In this document: positions 33,661 through 48,104 of the stretch, piece by piece | Layout of the letters: every line of letters starts with the position of its first letter | Numbering within the stretch: position 1 is the stretch's first letter | Notes under the pieces: generated by a model | What the model was told of the DNA's origin: nothing | Database searches by the model: none | The model's input: the letters and a program-made list of their open reading frames with translations, nothing else | Assembly: GCA_947034895.1 (NCBI GenBank) | Contig: OX344763.1 | Coordinates: 4,032,501 to 4,096,500 of the forward strand | Length of the DNA stretch: 64,000 nt | Direction of reading: 5' to 3' | DNA from: Rhytidiadelphus loreus | Lineage: Eukaryota; Streptophyta; Bryopsida; Hypnales; Hylocomiaceae | Made by a program: the position numbers and the translations under genes

Positions 33661-34431
33661 TCTTTCACAGTAATCCAGAAAACAATCCAGATCACAGGTC
33701 ACACAAAGACCCCCCGTACGATCCACACATACTACAATGACCTCGATGCCAAGTTCCGGCCGTACTAAGGTAGGTGTCTGCAAGTACAACCGTCCATACC
33801 AACATCAACTAAGACTCTTCCGTTTGCCACTACAGCAATGAGGCCTCACAACAGTTCGGACACTCGACCGGATTTCCTATCCAGGAGTTCTAGCGCGCCT
33901 AAGGACTCCTTCCCTATACGCCTAGCCTAGCAATGGCTTCTTCAACCGGAATACTGAATTCTAGCAGTGCTGAGGCACTAGAAAGTACTTCCAACTCTTA
34001 CTACCTGCCTTCATGTACTCAAAACCAAAACAAGAACACAAAGGGGAGAAATCCCAATCCAAACTCTAAATGCGCTCCTAACTCCTCACAAATCTGCCCT
34101 GCCAACTGCGGGAGAACACACAAACAAGGCGCCAATAGAATACAAAAGAAGTTTGAACAAAAGAAGACTCCCATTCTCCTCCGCAGAGAATGAATTTATA
34201 TACACTGTAAAGCGCCAAAAAGCGAAAAGCGCCCCAGAAAATCCTCGCAGGCAACCCACGCTGGATTTCCGGGATAAGCCTCGCTGGCAAAACTGGAATG
34301 CTAACCCGGTTCAAAACCCTAGCCGACCGGAATACTAATCCGGTTCCTAACTATCAGACCGGGATCCAATCCGGTCCGGTTCCTAACTACAATCCGGTCA
34401 TAACACCCGGTATTTACAAAACTACTTTACA

Positions 34432-36111
34432 CTAAGACCCCATGCCCATCTTCAATGTAACGCTGACGGTCTTAGGCGGAAGCTCGTCGAAGACCTCCTG
34501 CAAGTTCCTGGCCCTCTCACCAGTAGGAGGATCCGGTCGCTCTGGCGATGAATCCAACTCGATGTGCTCAACAGATCCGGTCCCTCTCGGCTTCCGCTCC
34601 TTCTTCGACTGGGGAGTAATATCCTTCCCCCGGTTTAACTCTGTTCCTCCCGGAAATGACTCAGGAAAGGAAATATCCGAAAGACGGATATTCCTTGAGA
34701 GTACAGTTCCGGTCAGCTTCACGCTGCTCATCTCCATCCGGTCCGCAGCTTCCCGAGCTTCCCTCATAACTGCCTCAACCTTCTCGGCGAAGTCTATCAG
34801 GATCCGGACCATCCGGGAACCGGATAGCTTCTTGTCCACCAGAAACCCTTCATCAAACAGCTTTGCTTTGGCGACCATCGTTCCGGATTCTCCGAACGTC
34901 TCCTTCATCATCTTCGCTGTCTTCTGGGTCGCATCCGCCATCTCCCTAGTGGCGGCCAAATCTTCTTTGAAGGTGACGATCTCCCCCTTCAACGAGTCGA
35001 CTTCATCCTGCAGTCGACGATTCTCCTCTCTCAGTTTCCGGTTCTCCTCCGGATTACTGATGCAGTCTGCTACCTTTTCGGGTAACAGACTATCCGGTTG
35101 GGCTCCAACTAGTTTCCCAATACTCTCCAGCGTGATCCTCTTACACTCCCAGTCTCCCCGGATCATGGAGAGGTTCTCCACCAATTCACCGAAAGGGTCA
35201 GCCGGATTACTTCCTTCTGCGACTGGCTTCTTATCCGGTCGGCATTCCGGTTCTGAAGTCTCGCCCCGCGGCATTCCTCTTCCGTGTGGAGGTGTCGTCT
35301 TCTACCGTTTCGTCCTCTTCAACGACTCCTCTTCTTCATCTGTCTCGTCATCTTCCGGTTCCGTTCCAGAACCTTCTTCTTCGGGTTCATCATCCGTCTC
35401 CGACTCTCCATACTTCAAAATCGACTCCTGAGATCGCCAGGTCTTCTCCTCCGTATCAGTCAGGACTTGATCGTGATGATACATGTGAAACAGGTAGGGG
35501 GACAGAGGCGTGGGCCTACTCTTCCCTACCCGAGGCACCAAATTGGAAACCAAGTCACTGATGATCCGCGCCCAATCCGCTTTCCGCTCTCTGGTTAGCG
35601 CACCAAAGATTGTGTTGCCGAGAGTCACCGTCACTCTTGTCGGCTTCTCCGGGTGGAAGATCGGAATCAGGAACTTGAGTATGTTCCGGTTCCGGTCATC
35701 CTCACAATCATCCACCGCGTATCCATCCTTCGGGTTCGCTGGTCCCGAGAACTTGTCCTTGATGTACTCGTCCTTCCGGCTGGCCATCCCTGAGCCCCCC
35801 GACCGGAACTTGTAGACTTCCCTCCACTTCTCTTCTGTCCAGCGACCCGGGCTTCCTCTAACCGTATTATCGAACTAGTTCGATAGCTTCCCCAACAGCT
35901 CGCGGACGACCCGCTCTTCCTTGAAACCCCATGGCTTCTCAGCCAGACCAGCGCACCCCATCTTCGCGAGATCCTCCATCAGCGCGGTCTTTTCCGATTC
36001 TGTCGAAGGAATAACCGGAACCACCTTTCGGAGTTTAACTTCTGTCAAGACCGGGCTAAATCTTGACCTGCGTAGCTGCGGCATGGACGCGTTCCTGAGG
36101 CGCTCAAGCAC
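34432..36111 (-). pseudogene. Unrecognised coiled-coil gene of element 3, two in-frame stops
   Basis: One continuous minus-strand frame of about 560 codons from ATG 36111 to 34432, interrupted by TAG at 35875-35877 and TAG at 35302-35304. Between the stops lies a globular part (…FHPEKPTRVTVTLGNTIFG…, …RKADWARIISDLV…, …LSPYLFHMYHHDQVL…) followed by a very acidic stretch (about 35302-35400). The C-terminal third has a strong coiled coil (…EENRKLREENRRLQDEVDSL…). I do not recognise the family; the globular part recalls uncharacterised proteins found in plant transposable elements, but no named domain can be claimed. The intact frame on both sides of each stop suggests recent inactivation. Confidence 0.65.
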
Positions 36112-36367
36112 CTCCCAGAGACTACCTCACTTCCACTCCTAGCCGCACGTCCCGTTCCTTACTTTCCCTCCTGGTCCTGACCGGAAAGTAACAAATTGCA
36201 ACTGTGGATGTCCAACCCCACAGCGCCCAAAAGAACTACTCACTAATGACGCCCTACCTCACAAATCTGAAGAGAAATCACAAAGAGGAAACACAAAACA
36301 GCCCCAAGCGTGAAAACAAGCCTCAGCGCTCAAGGTAGAAAAGGGGTACTAACTGGCAAGGCCTCTC

Positions 36368-36375
36368 CTTATATA
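36368..36375 (-). promoter_or_regulatory. Possible TATA box of element 3 gene
   Basis: The plus strand reads ccttatatagtc, i.e. CTATATAAGG on the minus strand, about 260 bases before the ATG at 36111 and next to the 36415-36620 repeats. Confidence 0.4.
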
Positions 36376-36414
36376 GTCCCAGGCTCTCAGCGCCGCCAGA
36401 AATTAGGTCAAATG

Positions 36415-36620
36415 ACCTAATCCGGTTAACCCTAATCCGCTCCTGACCTAATCCGGTCCTCCAGATCTGATCCGGACAGAACCAATCCGGTTCGGACTGC
36501 CCAATCCGATCCAAACTAATCCGGTCAAAACAGATTCCGTAACAGACTAGAATCCGGTTAGTTCCTTAACTGCATTCCTCAACTAATTTCCGATTCTAAC
36601 TTATCCCTAAACCGGATTGG
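36415..36620. repeat. AATCCGGT repeats, right subterminal region of element 3
   Basis: About ten copies of AATCCGGT/GATCCGGAC motifs in 200 bases. Confidence 0.8.
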
Positions 36621-36668
36621 TGTTCCTGCAGAGAACTTCCGCTCCTAATTTTAAGATAACTTAACAAA

Positions 36669-38149
36669 ACCAAAAATTCACGCTGCGACACGTACCGTTG
36701 GCGCTCGATATTGTACTGGAATTCCAAGTTTGCACGGGAATTCCAATCGATGCTTGAATTCTCGGCGAACACTGGCAAATTGTCGGTGAACATTTCTTCC
36801 ACCCGAGGCCACGAGGTCAAGCCAAAATAACGTTGACCGCCATCATTGAATTCCACAGCCACTCTCCTCACTTCACGCTGCATTTGCTCAGCCTCGTTTA
36901 GCGCCATGCTGCATGTCAACTTCATGTTGCACATTTGAAGCAGCATCTGTTCCTTTTGAGGATTGTGGACCAACCGCATGTTTTGAGCACTCATTGCGGT
37001 CATGGTCTATTCCATGTCAGTTTGAGTTGCAGTCAACACCGCCACATCTGCCTCAGCGTTGTTGGCACGGAGTTCCAAAGCACGCATGGCGCTTGTTAAT
37101 TCTTCCATGCTTGTGCGAGTACTTCCAACCTCTGCTTCATCCCGCTCAGCACGTGCACGCATAATATCCAACGTGGCACTTTCTGCACTTGGAAAAATGG
37201 CCCGTGGTCGTACCACAAACTCAGGTGTATTGCTTGGGCCTGCTCTGTATTCGTCTGCCCCGTATGTAGTATGTTCCACTACAACATCGAGTGGTGGAAC
37301 TGAGTCTGTGTTGAACCGCCTGTTGCGCTCTACTGCCTCTACAAGCTCTACTTCACGTGCGATGAGGCGCACATTTTCATCTACAAGGGCCCGCATCCTT
37401 GCACTTTGAACTTCAAACTCTACTGCATGAAGTCGTAGCGCTTCTTCTTTTTCCGCTTGTAGTGTTTGTACTAATTGGCGCAAGCGAATTAGTTCTTCAC
37501 TGTCAACTTGGGCTCCACCAATCACATTTTGTTGGTTGACATTTGCACCGCTGCTCTGACCAACTTCTACTTCCATCAACTCCGTCCTTGGCTGCTCCAC
37601 GGGTGGAACCACATCCATTTGCACATTTTGAGTACCAACCAATGGCACGGCAGGAATTGGTGCATTGTCCAATGGCACGGCAGGATTTGTTGGAATGTGG
37701 CGAGTTCTATTTGGAAACTTGTTATCCCGTTGTCTGCCCAAAAAGCTTCTCCAATCCACATCCTTGCCAAGAAAAACCTCCGCATATGCCATTTGGCACA
37801 ATGAAAGTGTCCCGTCCTTCTTCGATCTTGAACCCCAAAGTGCCAATGACACTTCAATCATCCTCTTCTTGAAGTGCGGATGGGTGCACTGGTCAATATT
37901 CACCACACCAGATTTCACGTGCACCTCGTACCGGTCGTGTGGCCAATGGCGGTTGATGTGGGCCCAATCTATAAACCGCCGACATGTCGCTCTTGTCCAT
38001 GGTGATTCTGCCTCCAACTACCCAAGGTGTGCCATAATCGCTGGGGCATTAAGTGTGCCCCAATCCAAAGTTGCTCTATTTCCTCTCTTCTTTCTACCGC
38101 TTCCCTCACCTCCAGGTCCCTCACCTCCTGCTACATCCTCTGCATCCAT
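36669..38149 (-). pseudogene. 5' part of element 1 RING/coiled-coil gene (fragment 1 of 3)
   Basis: Minus-strand frame from ATG 38149 (M-D-A-E-D-V-A-G-G) to the element 3 border, with stops TAG at 38018-38020 and TAG at 37007-37009 but no frame change between them. Basic stretch G-R-K-K-R-G-N-R, then the shared domain (W-T-R-A-T-C-R-R-F-I-D-W-A-H-I-N, V-D-W-R-S-F), an acidic/hydrophobic linker, long coiled coil (about 37050-37500) and a block (…LTSWPRVEEMFTDNLPVF…) that aligns to residues 511-530 of the element 2 RING protein. The first stop sits where paralogues have G-W before the E-x-E/P-x-W motif. A repeat cluster (38440-38890) and a TATAAGT on the minus strand (38356-38362) lie upstream. 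Confidence 0.85.
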
Positions 38150-38439
38150 TCTTGATACCTGCACAATGACACACACGATATTGTATGCGAATACAATGAC
38201 AATTTGTTTTGCCTTCTGTTGCGTGAAGGCAACTGAAATGTGGCAAAACAATGTCAAATGTATAACACTTCCCCTCAAATTGCAATGCGAAGCTTTCTCA
38301 AGCTAGGATAGTGCAATTCAAAAGAGGAAGCAAGGGCAAATGTGAAAAAAATGTCACTTATACCCCCCAATTACCGACCCGGTTAGCAAGGGTAATTAAC
38401 ACCTAATCAGCCCGTCCCCCCCAAATCCAGACCGTCTAG

Positions 38440-38890
38440 GGCGGGGGACAGCCCTGGAATGGACGGCCGATCCATCCACGGACGTCCGGCCTCGGGTCGG
38501 AACGCCGTCAACAAGTTTGGGGCGCCGTCTCTAAGTTCGGGGAATGATTACACCGCCGCCCGAGAGTTCGACGGACAGCCTTTCCGTCCTCTAGACGGGC
38601 TGCCCGTCCCCTCGACGGCCTTTCCATGGAAGGGGACGGGCTTTCCGTCCCCTAGATGGCCTGGATGTGGGAGGAGACGGGCATTCCGTCCCCTCGACGG
38701 CCTGGATGTGGGAGGGGACGGGCTTTCCGTCCCCTCGACGGCCTGCCCGTCTCTTCGATGGAAAGCCCGTCCAGGAGGACGGTCTGCCTGTATCCTTGAC
38801 GGCCTGTCCCTGGTCGGGAACGACCTACCCATCCTCGCGACGGCCTGTTCGTGGTCTGGGACGGCCTTTCCGTCCTCTGGACGGCCCTTC
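38440..38890. repeat. CGTCC repeat cluster upstream of element 1 RING gene
   Basis: About twenty copies of a unit like CCGTCCCCTCGACGGCCTG, many of them imperfect palindromes (CCGTC…GACGG). A longer unit (ggatgtgggaggggacggg) is duplicated near 38663 and 38703. Same motif family as 41345-41560 and 48190-48620. Confidence 0.9.
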
Positions 38891-41340
<2,450 letters not shown>

Positions 41341-41344
41341 ACGT

Positions 41345-41560
41345 CTCGCTCGACGACCTTCCCGCCCTCTCGATGGCCTTTTCGTCTCTCGAGATTCTTC
41401 CTGTCCTCTCGACGACCTGTGCCGTCTCTCGAAAGTCTTCACGTCCTCTGGACGGCCTGGCCCCCTGGACGGCTGGTCCGTGGGGGGGGACGGCCTTCCC
41501 GTCCTCTGGACGCCCTGTTCGTCCTCTCGACGGCCTTTCCGTCGACGTGAAATGGGTATA
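41345..41560. repeat. CGTCC repeat cluster upstream of element 1 kinase
   Basis: About ten copies of CCGTCCTCTCGACGGCC-like units ending 10 bases before a TATATAAA box. Confidence 0.88.
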
Positions 41561-41564
41561 TAAA
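41557..41564 (+). promoter_or_regulatory. TATA box of element 1 kinase
   Basis: TATATAAA directly after the repeat cluster and about 200 bases before the ATG at 41766. Confidence 0.6.
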
Positions 41565-41765
41565 GACTGTTTTTAGGGTACTTTCGCCACAGTCTCTTCT
41601 GCTCTGACGGTGCTCTCTTGTCTTGGATTGGTTGCAGTCCTTGCTTGCGAGCGCGGGTGCTGGGTAGAGGCTGGTTTGAGGAATAAGGGGGGCGGTTTTT
41701 CACTTTGTGGAAGCCGAATTCCTAATTCCTATCATTTTGATTATTTGTTACTTGTTACTGTCACG

Positions 41766-43441
41766 ATGGCTGGTCAAGATTTCTCAAAGAGAAAAGTTGA
41801 TGATTGGTACACAGGTATTGGAAATGCACCGATGATGGACCCGGATGCAGAATCACCAGAGCCCGTTTCAGAGGCCGTAGTTGCAGAAGGGTCCGTAGCT
41901 GCAGAAGGGGCCACAGCTGCTGGGGGGGCGGAGAGTCTTCGAAGGGGAAAAAAAAACGAAGGAGGCACAAGGCTACAAATCCGGAGAAGTGGCCAAGCAA
42001 GGGTGCAACGCAAAAATTGCATGAAGTGGCGTTGGATTTTTTTGAGCAGTATTCGATTTCGCAGTTGAACACAACATACGTCTCGCGCGGATTACAGGGA
42101 GTGGATGTCATAAAACAAAAGTTCCACCACATGTTTTGGACAACAATGAGCGCGGATGAGTGGCATGAAGACTGCACGAAAGAATGCTTCGATCATTGGT
42201 TGGAGTCACAAGTACAAACGTGTATCTTCAACCTTGCCCAAGTTGCGGAAAAAATAAAAGGCTTTCAGAAGAGTGTAGTGCCCAGACAACAAGCATTGAA
42301 TTTGTTGCACAAGAAGGTGTATTGGTGGCATGAAGCAATGCGTGGACTATCTTCAAACAACATCCGTTCCACTCCGTGGTTTCAACGAAGTCAAAATTTG
42401 GCCTTTGGTCAACAGGCTGCAGGAGGAGTGGTTTTTCTTGAACGCGGAGTGGTGGTGGTTCCTTTGTCTGGCCATAGCAAACAAGGGGGGCATGGGAGGG
42501 TGCGCAAAGTATGTGTTCAAAATTCAAAATATATTCCGGAGAATATGGAATTAGCTGGGAAGTCAGCTTTGCGCGTGGATGAATTGAAGAAGTCCAGGGA
42601 GAAGTTGTCCATCGAGGCATTGGTATGTCCATGCGAGCATCCAGGGGTCATCAAATTCTTTGCTATAAATGATATGACCATGGAGTGTTATTTGCAGTGG
42701 TGGAATGGCGGTACTCTCGGCGCCATGTTTACACTGGATGAGAAGAACCGAGATCCAGATGAAATTGGAGAGGTGGCTTACGATGCAACTCCACAAACAA
42801 TGCAAGCCATGAAACGACTCATGGCATATAGACCCAAGCGCACTGAACTTGCGTGGGCAATGATTTGCATTGTGGATGCAGTGCAACAATGCTCTGTATT
42901 GCACAACGACATCACACCGGAGAACATTATGCTTCATTTTCCGAATAATGATGGCAGAACCGTGTGGATTGGTCTATGTGATTGGGGAATGGGTAGCCAC
43001 ATCAACGAAGAAATCCCTTCTCTTTACCAATTCAATTGTCCAAGGAAGTTGCAGGCAACCCGAGCGCAACGTTGGTGGGTGGCTCCTGAGTTGATGTACT
43101 TGACTGGAGAGACAGGAACTTCATCATCTCCTACTCGCAGGGTTAAGCCACCGTGTGTTAGTATACACACAGATGAATACTCCATAGGCAAATTGGCTAT
43201 GAAGGTATGGAAAAAAGATCGCGGAAATCTAGAGATGATTCCGGACCATACGGCATTTGGTGCATTTCAAACTATGTTGGGTGAATTGTGCAAGGTGGAG
43301 CCACTACAACGACGCTCGGTGACATACGTCGTGCAACGTCTAAGTGGTGCTCCAACGTTTTGGACACCAGCTGTGGATTGCTATCGCGAGGCTCGCAAAG
43401 AACAAGACCTTCAAGAAGAGCAAGCGCGCAATGAAGATTAG
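41766..43441 (+). CDS. Atypical protein kinase (element 1 cargo), one frameshift in a G7 run
   Basis: The best start is ATG 41766 (M-A-G-Q-D-F-S-K-R-K); its frame runs to the run of seven G at 41922-41928, after which the real frame is the one open from 41804 to 43441 (545 residues if counted from 41804). A one-base indel in the G run, or a sequencing error, explains this. Numbering from 41804: basic patch 47-56 (K-G-K-K-K-R-R-R-H-K), Gly-loop G228-G-H-G-R-V, possible Lys in A-G-K253, catalytic loop H367-N-D369-I-T-P-E-N374, D393-W-G in place of DFG, A427-P-E429, D-E-Y-S-I-G (457-462). The catalytic Asp and Asn are kept. Homologous over the kinase domain to the element 2 kinase, with the same W-W-N-G-G and R-W-W-V-A-P-E-L motifs. 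Confidence 0.82.
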
Positions 43442-43444
43442 ATA

Positions 43445-44785
43445 ATAGTGTATTACCATATAGTTGCAAAGTTAGTGTTTACTTAGCACATGCGGTTATT
43501 ATAATGTAGGCTTGAGGACATACGTAGCAATGTAGCACACTTTGTGGCTTCAATGCATTTTGTACTCATTTTGGTTTATATAAAGATATAAAAGTATTTT
43601 ACCTAAACATTGAGTTGTAAAGAACTTATTGTCTTTCCTAACTTTATCATTTAAATTGAGTTTAAACAAAAATCTTATATCTTTAGTACTAAAAACTCTG
43701 AATTGTATATCATTATAAGAAATTCCAATTAGTTTTGTGCACAATTGTAATTGTCATCATTTTTGTTGCACTTCGTGCCATAAATAAGTAAAAATAGAAA
43801 AAACAACTCACGAGATTCTAAATTTTTAGTTTTTTACAAGAGGTACAAATATCAATAGAGATTTCTAGTCGAACCAATTTTCAATTGGTTATTTTAGTTT
43901 TCACACCCGAAACTAATAAACAACCACAAAGACGGGCTTGAAGTCAAATTTCACTATCAAACCAAATTTATATTTTTATTGAAAATCAGCATAATATTTT
44001 AATATTTCTCCCCACTCGTAAGAATTTATTTTAAATTTATTTTATTTTTTTCAGAAAAATTAATGGAAAAATGAATTTATTGTGATTTTATAAAGCTAAA
44101 CGTGGAAATCAAATTTTATCAATTAGAATATGTATCAGAATAACCGGAAACTCTTATCATAAAGTCATAAACGAAGGAATGAATGAAAAACATAGTTTTA
44201 GAATTTTAATTTTAATTAAATTTGAAAAAAAGAAAACATACATGAAAAAAACACCAAACTGTCTGACTGTGTTATTTGGATTTTAACACCTGGAGTTTTC
44301 AATTGCAATAACTCTTTCAAATTTTGACCTCGATTCTTTCGTATTCACAAAAAAAAATTCAAAAACAATATTGCTCCAAACTCCAAAGGCCTAATTTTCC
44401 ATAAATCGTAGTGAAAGTTAATTTGAAATTGCAAAGCCCGCATTCAGAAAACTAGTTCTTCCAAGTTTGAATGCTAATATCTTTCAATCTATTCGGTCAA
44501 ACTTCATGAAATTTTTTCCACGTGATAAAAAACATGTGAAGTACAAGATCTTACGGTTAGATGTTGTAAAAAACATTTTTTTCCACATGTTGAGGCAAAT
44601 GCAAGAGAAAAAACAGTTTTGCGTCCCTTTTTGTGTAATGACTTTGGGACTTTAGGGGTAAATAGTTCCATGAGAATGAAAGGAACCTAAGTCATATTTC
44701 ATATTAATGCTGATTTCAATATGCAAGGTATTGAGCCTCTAAAAAATTTGCATTTGAAAATGTGAAGACCCTATTGTTTTTTCAA
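43445..44785. other. AT-rich convergent spacer between kinase and transposase of element 1
   Basis: No gene supported; includes the spacer repeat copy at 44466-44580. Confidence 0.5.
44466..44580 (+). repeat. Spacer repeat, copy 2
   Basis: Related to 9390-9530 in the same orientation (gaatgctaatatctttcaatc, cggtcaaac, acaagatctt). Confidence 0.6.
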
Positions 44786-44791
44786 AAACAT

Positions 44792-47700
44792 TCAACGTCT
44801 TCCATGCCTAAGAATGCGCACAGAAGTATTTGCATTTGCTTCTTGTACTATTGGTTCATTACCACCAATTTCTTCGAGTGGACCTTGTCGAGGCACCGGC
44901 CCCCTGTAATCACTATCTCCTGGAACCTCACCATCTTCACCTATAGTACCACCAATGGATGCACCATCATCATTGGAATGATTGGATGGTGCACTATCAC
45001 TTTCGCTGGAGGCCTCAGAATTGCGGTTTCGTTGTGGTCGAGCTATAGAAGACAACATCCAAAGAGGTCGTTGGCCCGTTGCGTCCATAATGCCATCTAT
45101 ATTGGGCCCTCCCGTTTGAACTTCTCTTAAAAATGGTTGCGAAGCCGCTTCTTCCCTCCTCAGCCTTCTACGTGCTCTAGTATTCACACGTTCACTGGTA
45201 GTACCTTGTGGTCGGGGACGCTTCCCTCGATTATTGGCATGTACAGGTGGCCGCAATGAATTCGTATTTCTACTCACACGTTGTGACACCATACCAGCCA
45301 ATCGTGTACCTACCAACGAAGTTGGTTCGCGTGGACGAACTTCGGAACTAGACGGCCTTGATGAACTTTGAATTTGTAGATTTTCCAATACTGGCATCTG
45401 CCGTTGTGCAACCGAGACTCGATTTGGAGGGGGCATATGTGCTTCTCCACCTTGAGGGGGCCCTTCTCTACGAGTGGTCCTCATAGGCAAGGACGGTGGT
45501 ACTACTACTTCTTCTTCACGTCCTCTTCCAACGTCAACCCCATCTCTGTCTATTGTGGCATCAATTTGTACATCCATAGGGTCTGGACTTAGTGGTCTCG
45601 GTGCCACAACGTCCTTATTTGTATTGCCCCCACTTGGCCCAGCATTCCACGTTTGTGGCATTCGTGGTGGACTTCCTTGATGTCCCTCGGAGGCATTGTC
45701 GTTATTATCCCCCTCTTCAAAGTCAAATACGGATGCATCAATTAGAGGACGCACTCCTCCAAACCCACGAAATCTATCAAATGGTGGCTCATCATCGTCA
45801 TTGGAACTATCATCTGAATCGTCATCATCTGGATCAGAGCGAACCGAACCACGGTCTAGACCATCAGATTCATCTGTCATGGAATCCTCTGACATCATGT
45901 TTTCAGTGTACCACCTTGTCGGATTTGCTGCAGCCCTTTCTCTTAGAGTCTTGGAATTGGTATAAATGTAAACCAATTCCTCAGCACGCTCAGATGTCAA
46001 TCTATTACGTGATTTGTTGTGGACAAACGAATACATGCTCCAATTGCGTTCACACGACGATGCAAAACACACTTGTGCGAGGATCTTTTTGGCAATCGGT
46101 ACAAGTGTATGAGCACCGGCTCCGAGAAGGTCCCACCATTCGTGAGGCTGCAGATTCAAGGTGTTTACATCAGGGAGTCCACTGAAAATGCCTCGCCGAT
46201 CTCTAAATGCTTGGTACTCAGACAAAGCTGACGCAAATGCTTGATCTCCAACCGCCAATTTGCGCAAAACCCTCAATATGGCTTCTCTTGCCTCATCATC
46301 ATCCATTAGCAAGACTTCGTCAAGTAAAAAGGGATTCAATAGAGCCCCGGCGTAATGCAAATCCGTCCTGAGCATGTCCCAGCGCTTGTAGAAATCATCG
46401 ATGGCGGAAATTGCATACCGTGGCTCTAATGAAAATGGTGGATCCCTCAAAGATAAAACATGCTTTTCCACCTTTTTCATCACAAGCCATGCCTTGTCCA
46501 AGCACGGGTGCTTTCCATCAAACTCTCGAAGAGCCATCAACACGGGCTCCACTATGTGCACAAAGTTTAAACATCTCCTCCAAAATTCATCCGTTCGCAC
46601 ATATCGTCGCACATCATTAGCTTTTCTTTGCTTTTGACTGGATGCCAATCTCCGCGTGTACTCATTCCACTGCGGATCGTGGACTGTCAATTCTACCGCT
46701 TCCCTCACCTCCACCAAACGTTCGATCATGAGGAACATGGTTGCAAAGCGTGTTTGAACGGGATTTTTCAAAACGTAATTAGGAGAATGTCGTCGAAAGA
46801 TTGCAAGTGGCATGTGATGCGTTCGAATGTATTTCACAATTGACTTGGCTTTCTTGACCATACTTGTAATCCAATCTTGTTTTCCCCAATCTTCAAGTAG
46901 AAGGTCAAGTGCAAGTGCTGAACACCCTTGAAAATATATGTGTGGAAATCTACGAATTAATAGAGCGCCAGCGGCCAACATGTTTGCTGCATTGTCTGTA
47001 CAAACTTGTACCACGTTTTGTGCCCCTACCTTGTCAATGTAATCACCCATGCAATTAGCCACGTAAGTAGCATCTTTGCATTCGCCTGTTGTGTCTATCG
47101 ATCCAAGAAATACCTCTCCACTTGTACATGCCAACATGACATTCATCAATGGTCGATGTGTCACATTATCCCATCCATTAGAGCATATTGTAACGCCATA
47201 CTTGTGGATTGGTGCCCTTGTCTTCTTTGCTACAATTGTTGCCACGTCATCTTTTGTAGATTTTATGAGCTTTGTACGAAGTGCATGGTATGCTGGAGGT
47301 TTGTAGCCAACTCTCGATTCCGATGTTGATTTCACTGCATCCAGAAAAGCAGGATGCCTCACTACATTGAATGGTATATTGGCTTCATAGAAAAACTTAG
47401 CCCACTTCTTGTCTAGTACTTGCTTGTTTGATGCGTTCATTCCATCTTGTACAGACAATTGCCTCATCGATCGATTGTGGGTCAAATTAGGAATGGGCGC
47501 CTCCGATGATCGTACTTGAGAGCTTTGCCCCCCAGTGTTTTCTCCTCCATCATTTACTGAGATTGAAGCATTAGGTTGTTGCTCGCCATGTACTACACTT
47601 GGTAGTATCGTTGATGGTGATGTCACTTCCACGTCGCGTCCAGGTCCATGTGAAGTGTCCGTAGGTATATGTCCTCCACAATTCCAAAACATTACCTTCA

Positions 47701-47992
47701 CGGTTGCATTGACTTTAGTGCACGCTCTCACTCCCTGGACGGTGTCGTTTCGTCTGTATCCCAAATGGAAAAGCAACCGATCCTTTCAGTAGCTTAGCAA
47801 AGTTTCGCAAAACTTGCAAGCAATTTTTCCATCTAGCCGTAGTGTGTACCAAGGTTCCCACTGTGATCTTCCTCCACCCATTGCTCTTATCTGTCCTCCT
47901 CTACTTGCCCCTGCACCAGAAAAAAGATTAGTATTCTGTTTGAAATGTAATGTGGCAACAACACTTGTTGCTCTCACAACAAGTGCCACCAC
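44792..47992 (-). pseudogene. hAT transposase, DUF659/hAT-C type (element 1), inactivated
   Basis: One minus-strand frame of about 1067 codons from 47992 to 44792, broken by TGA at 47786-47788 inside the BED-like zinc finger (W-E-P-W-Y-T-L, C-K-F-C before the stop, H-L-G-Y after). Downstream of the stop, 994 codons are open. The DUF659 core matches the element 2 transposase (V-T-I-C-S-x-G-W, V-C-T-D-N-A-A, L-L-L-E-D-W-G), but the first catalytic aspartate is replaced: C-S-N-G-W-D-N here against C-S-D-G-W-S-D. The hAT-C block is present (W-W-D-L-L, S-S-C-E-R-N-W-S-M-Y, H-N-K-S-R-N-R-L). The C-terminal 350 residues are acidic and low in complexity. With a stop and a lost catalytic residue, this copy is probably not active; the element would depend on a relative. 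Confidence 0.85.
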
Positions 47993-48096
47993 AACACACT
48001 CTTCTTGGACTTCGCTCTACCGCAATGGTTGTACTCCAACCAAGACATGAAAGGCAAAATCAGCAAGGGAAAGTAATCTTGAATAGGCGGAAGTCC

Positions 48097-48104
48097 TTAA
48101 TATA
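48097..48104 (-). promoter_or_regulatory. Possible TATA box of element 1 transposase
   Basis: TATATTAA on the minus strand, between the gene start (47992) and the right-end repeat cluster. Confidence 0.4.

Larger units (their letters stand above)
33195..36668. mobile_element. Element 3: 3.5-kb insertion in the RING gene of element 1
   Basis: The two sides of this interval are adjacent parts of one gene, and an identical 8-bp duplication (ACCAAAAA) flanks it. The ends (CCACTCTAAAG… and …ACTTAACAAA) do not form a clear inverted repeat, and there is no LTR pair, so the class is open. Numerous AATCCGGTCC/CTTCCGGT repeats lie in both subterminal regions (33310-33660, 34310-34400, 36415-36620), a different repeat from those of elements 1 and 2. 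It holds one gene (34432-36111, minus) and no recognisable transposase, so it is probably non-autonomous. Confidence 0.7.

Noticed and set aside
34442..35431. 329-codon plus-strand ORF opposite the element 3 gene
   Set aside because: Shadow frame of the minus-strand gene: its Ser/Phe-rich translation lacks any motif, while the minus strand has a clear coiled coil and acidic region.
33195..36668. Element 3 as an LTR retrotransposon
   Set aside because: The first and last 500 bases are not direct repeats, there is no TG…CA pair, and no gag-pol motif.
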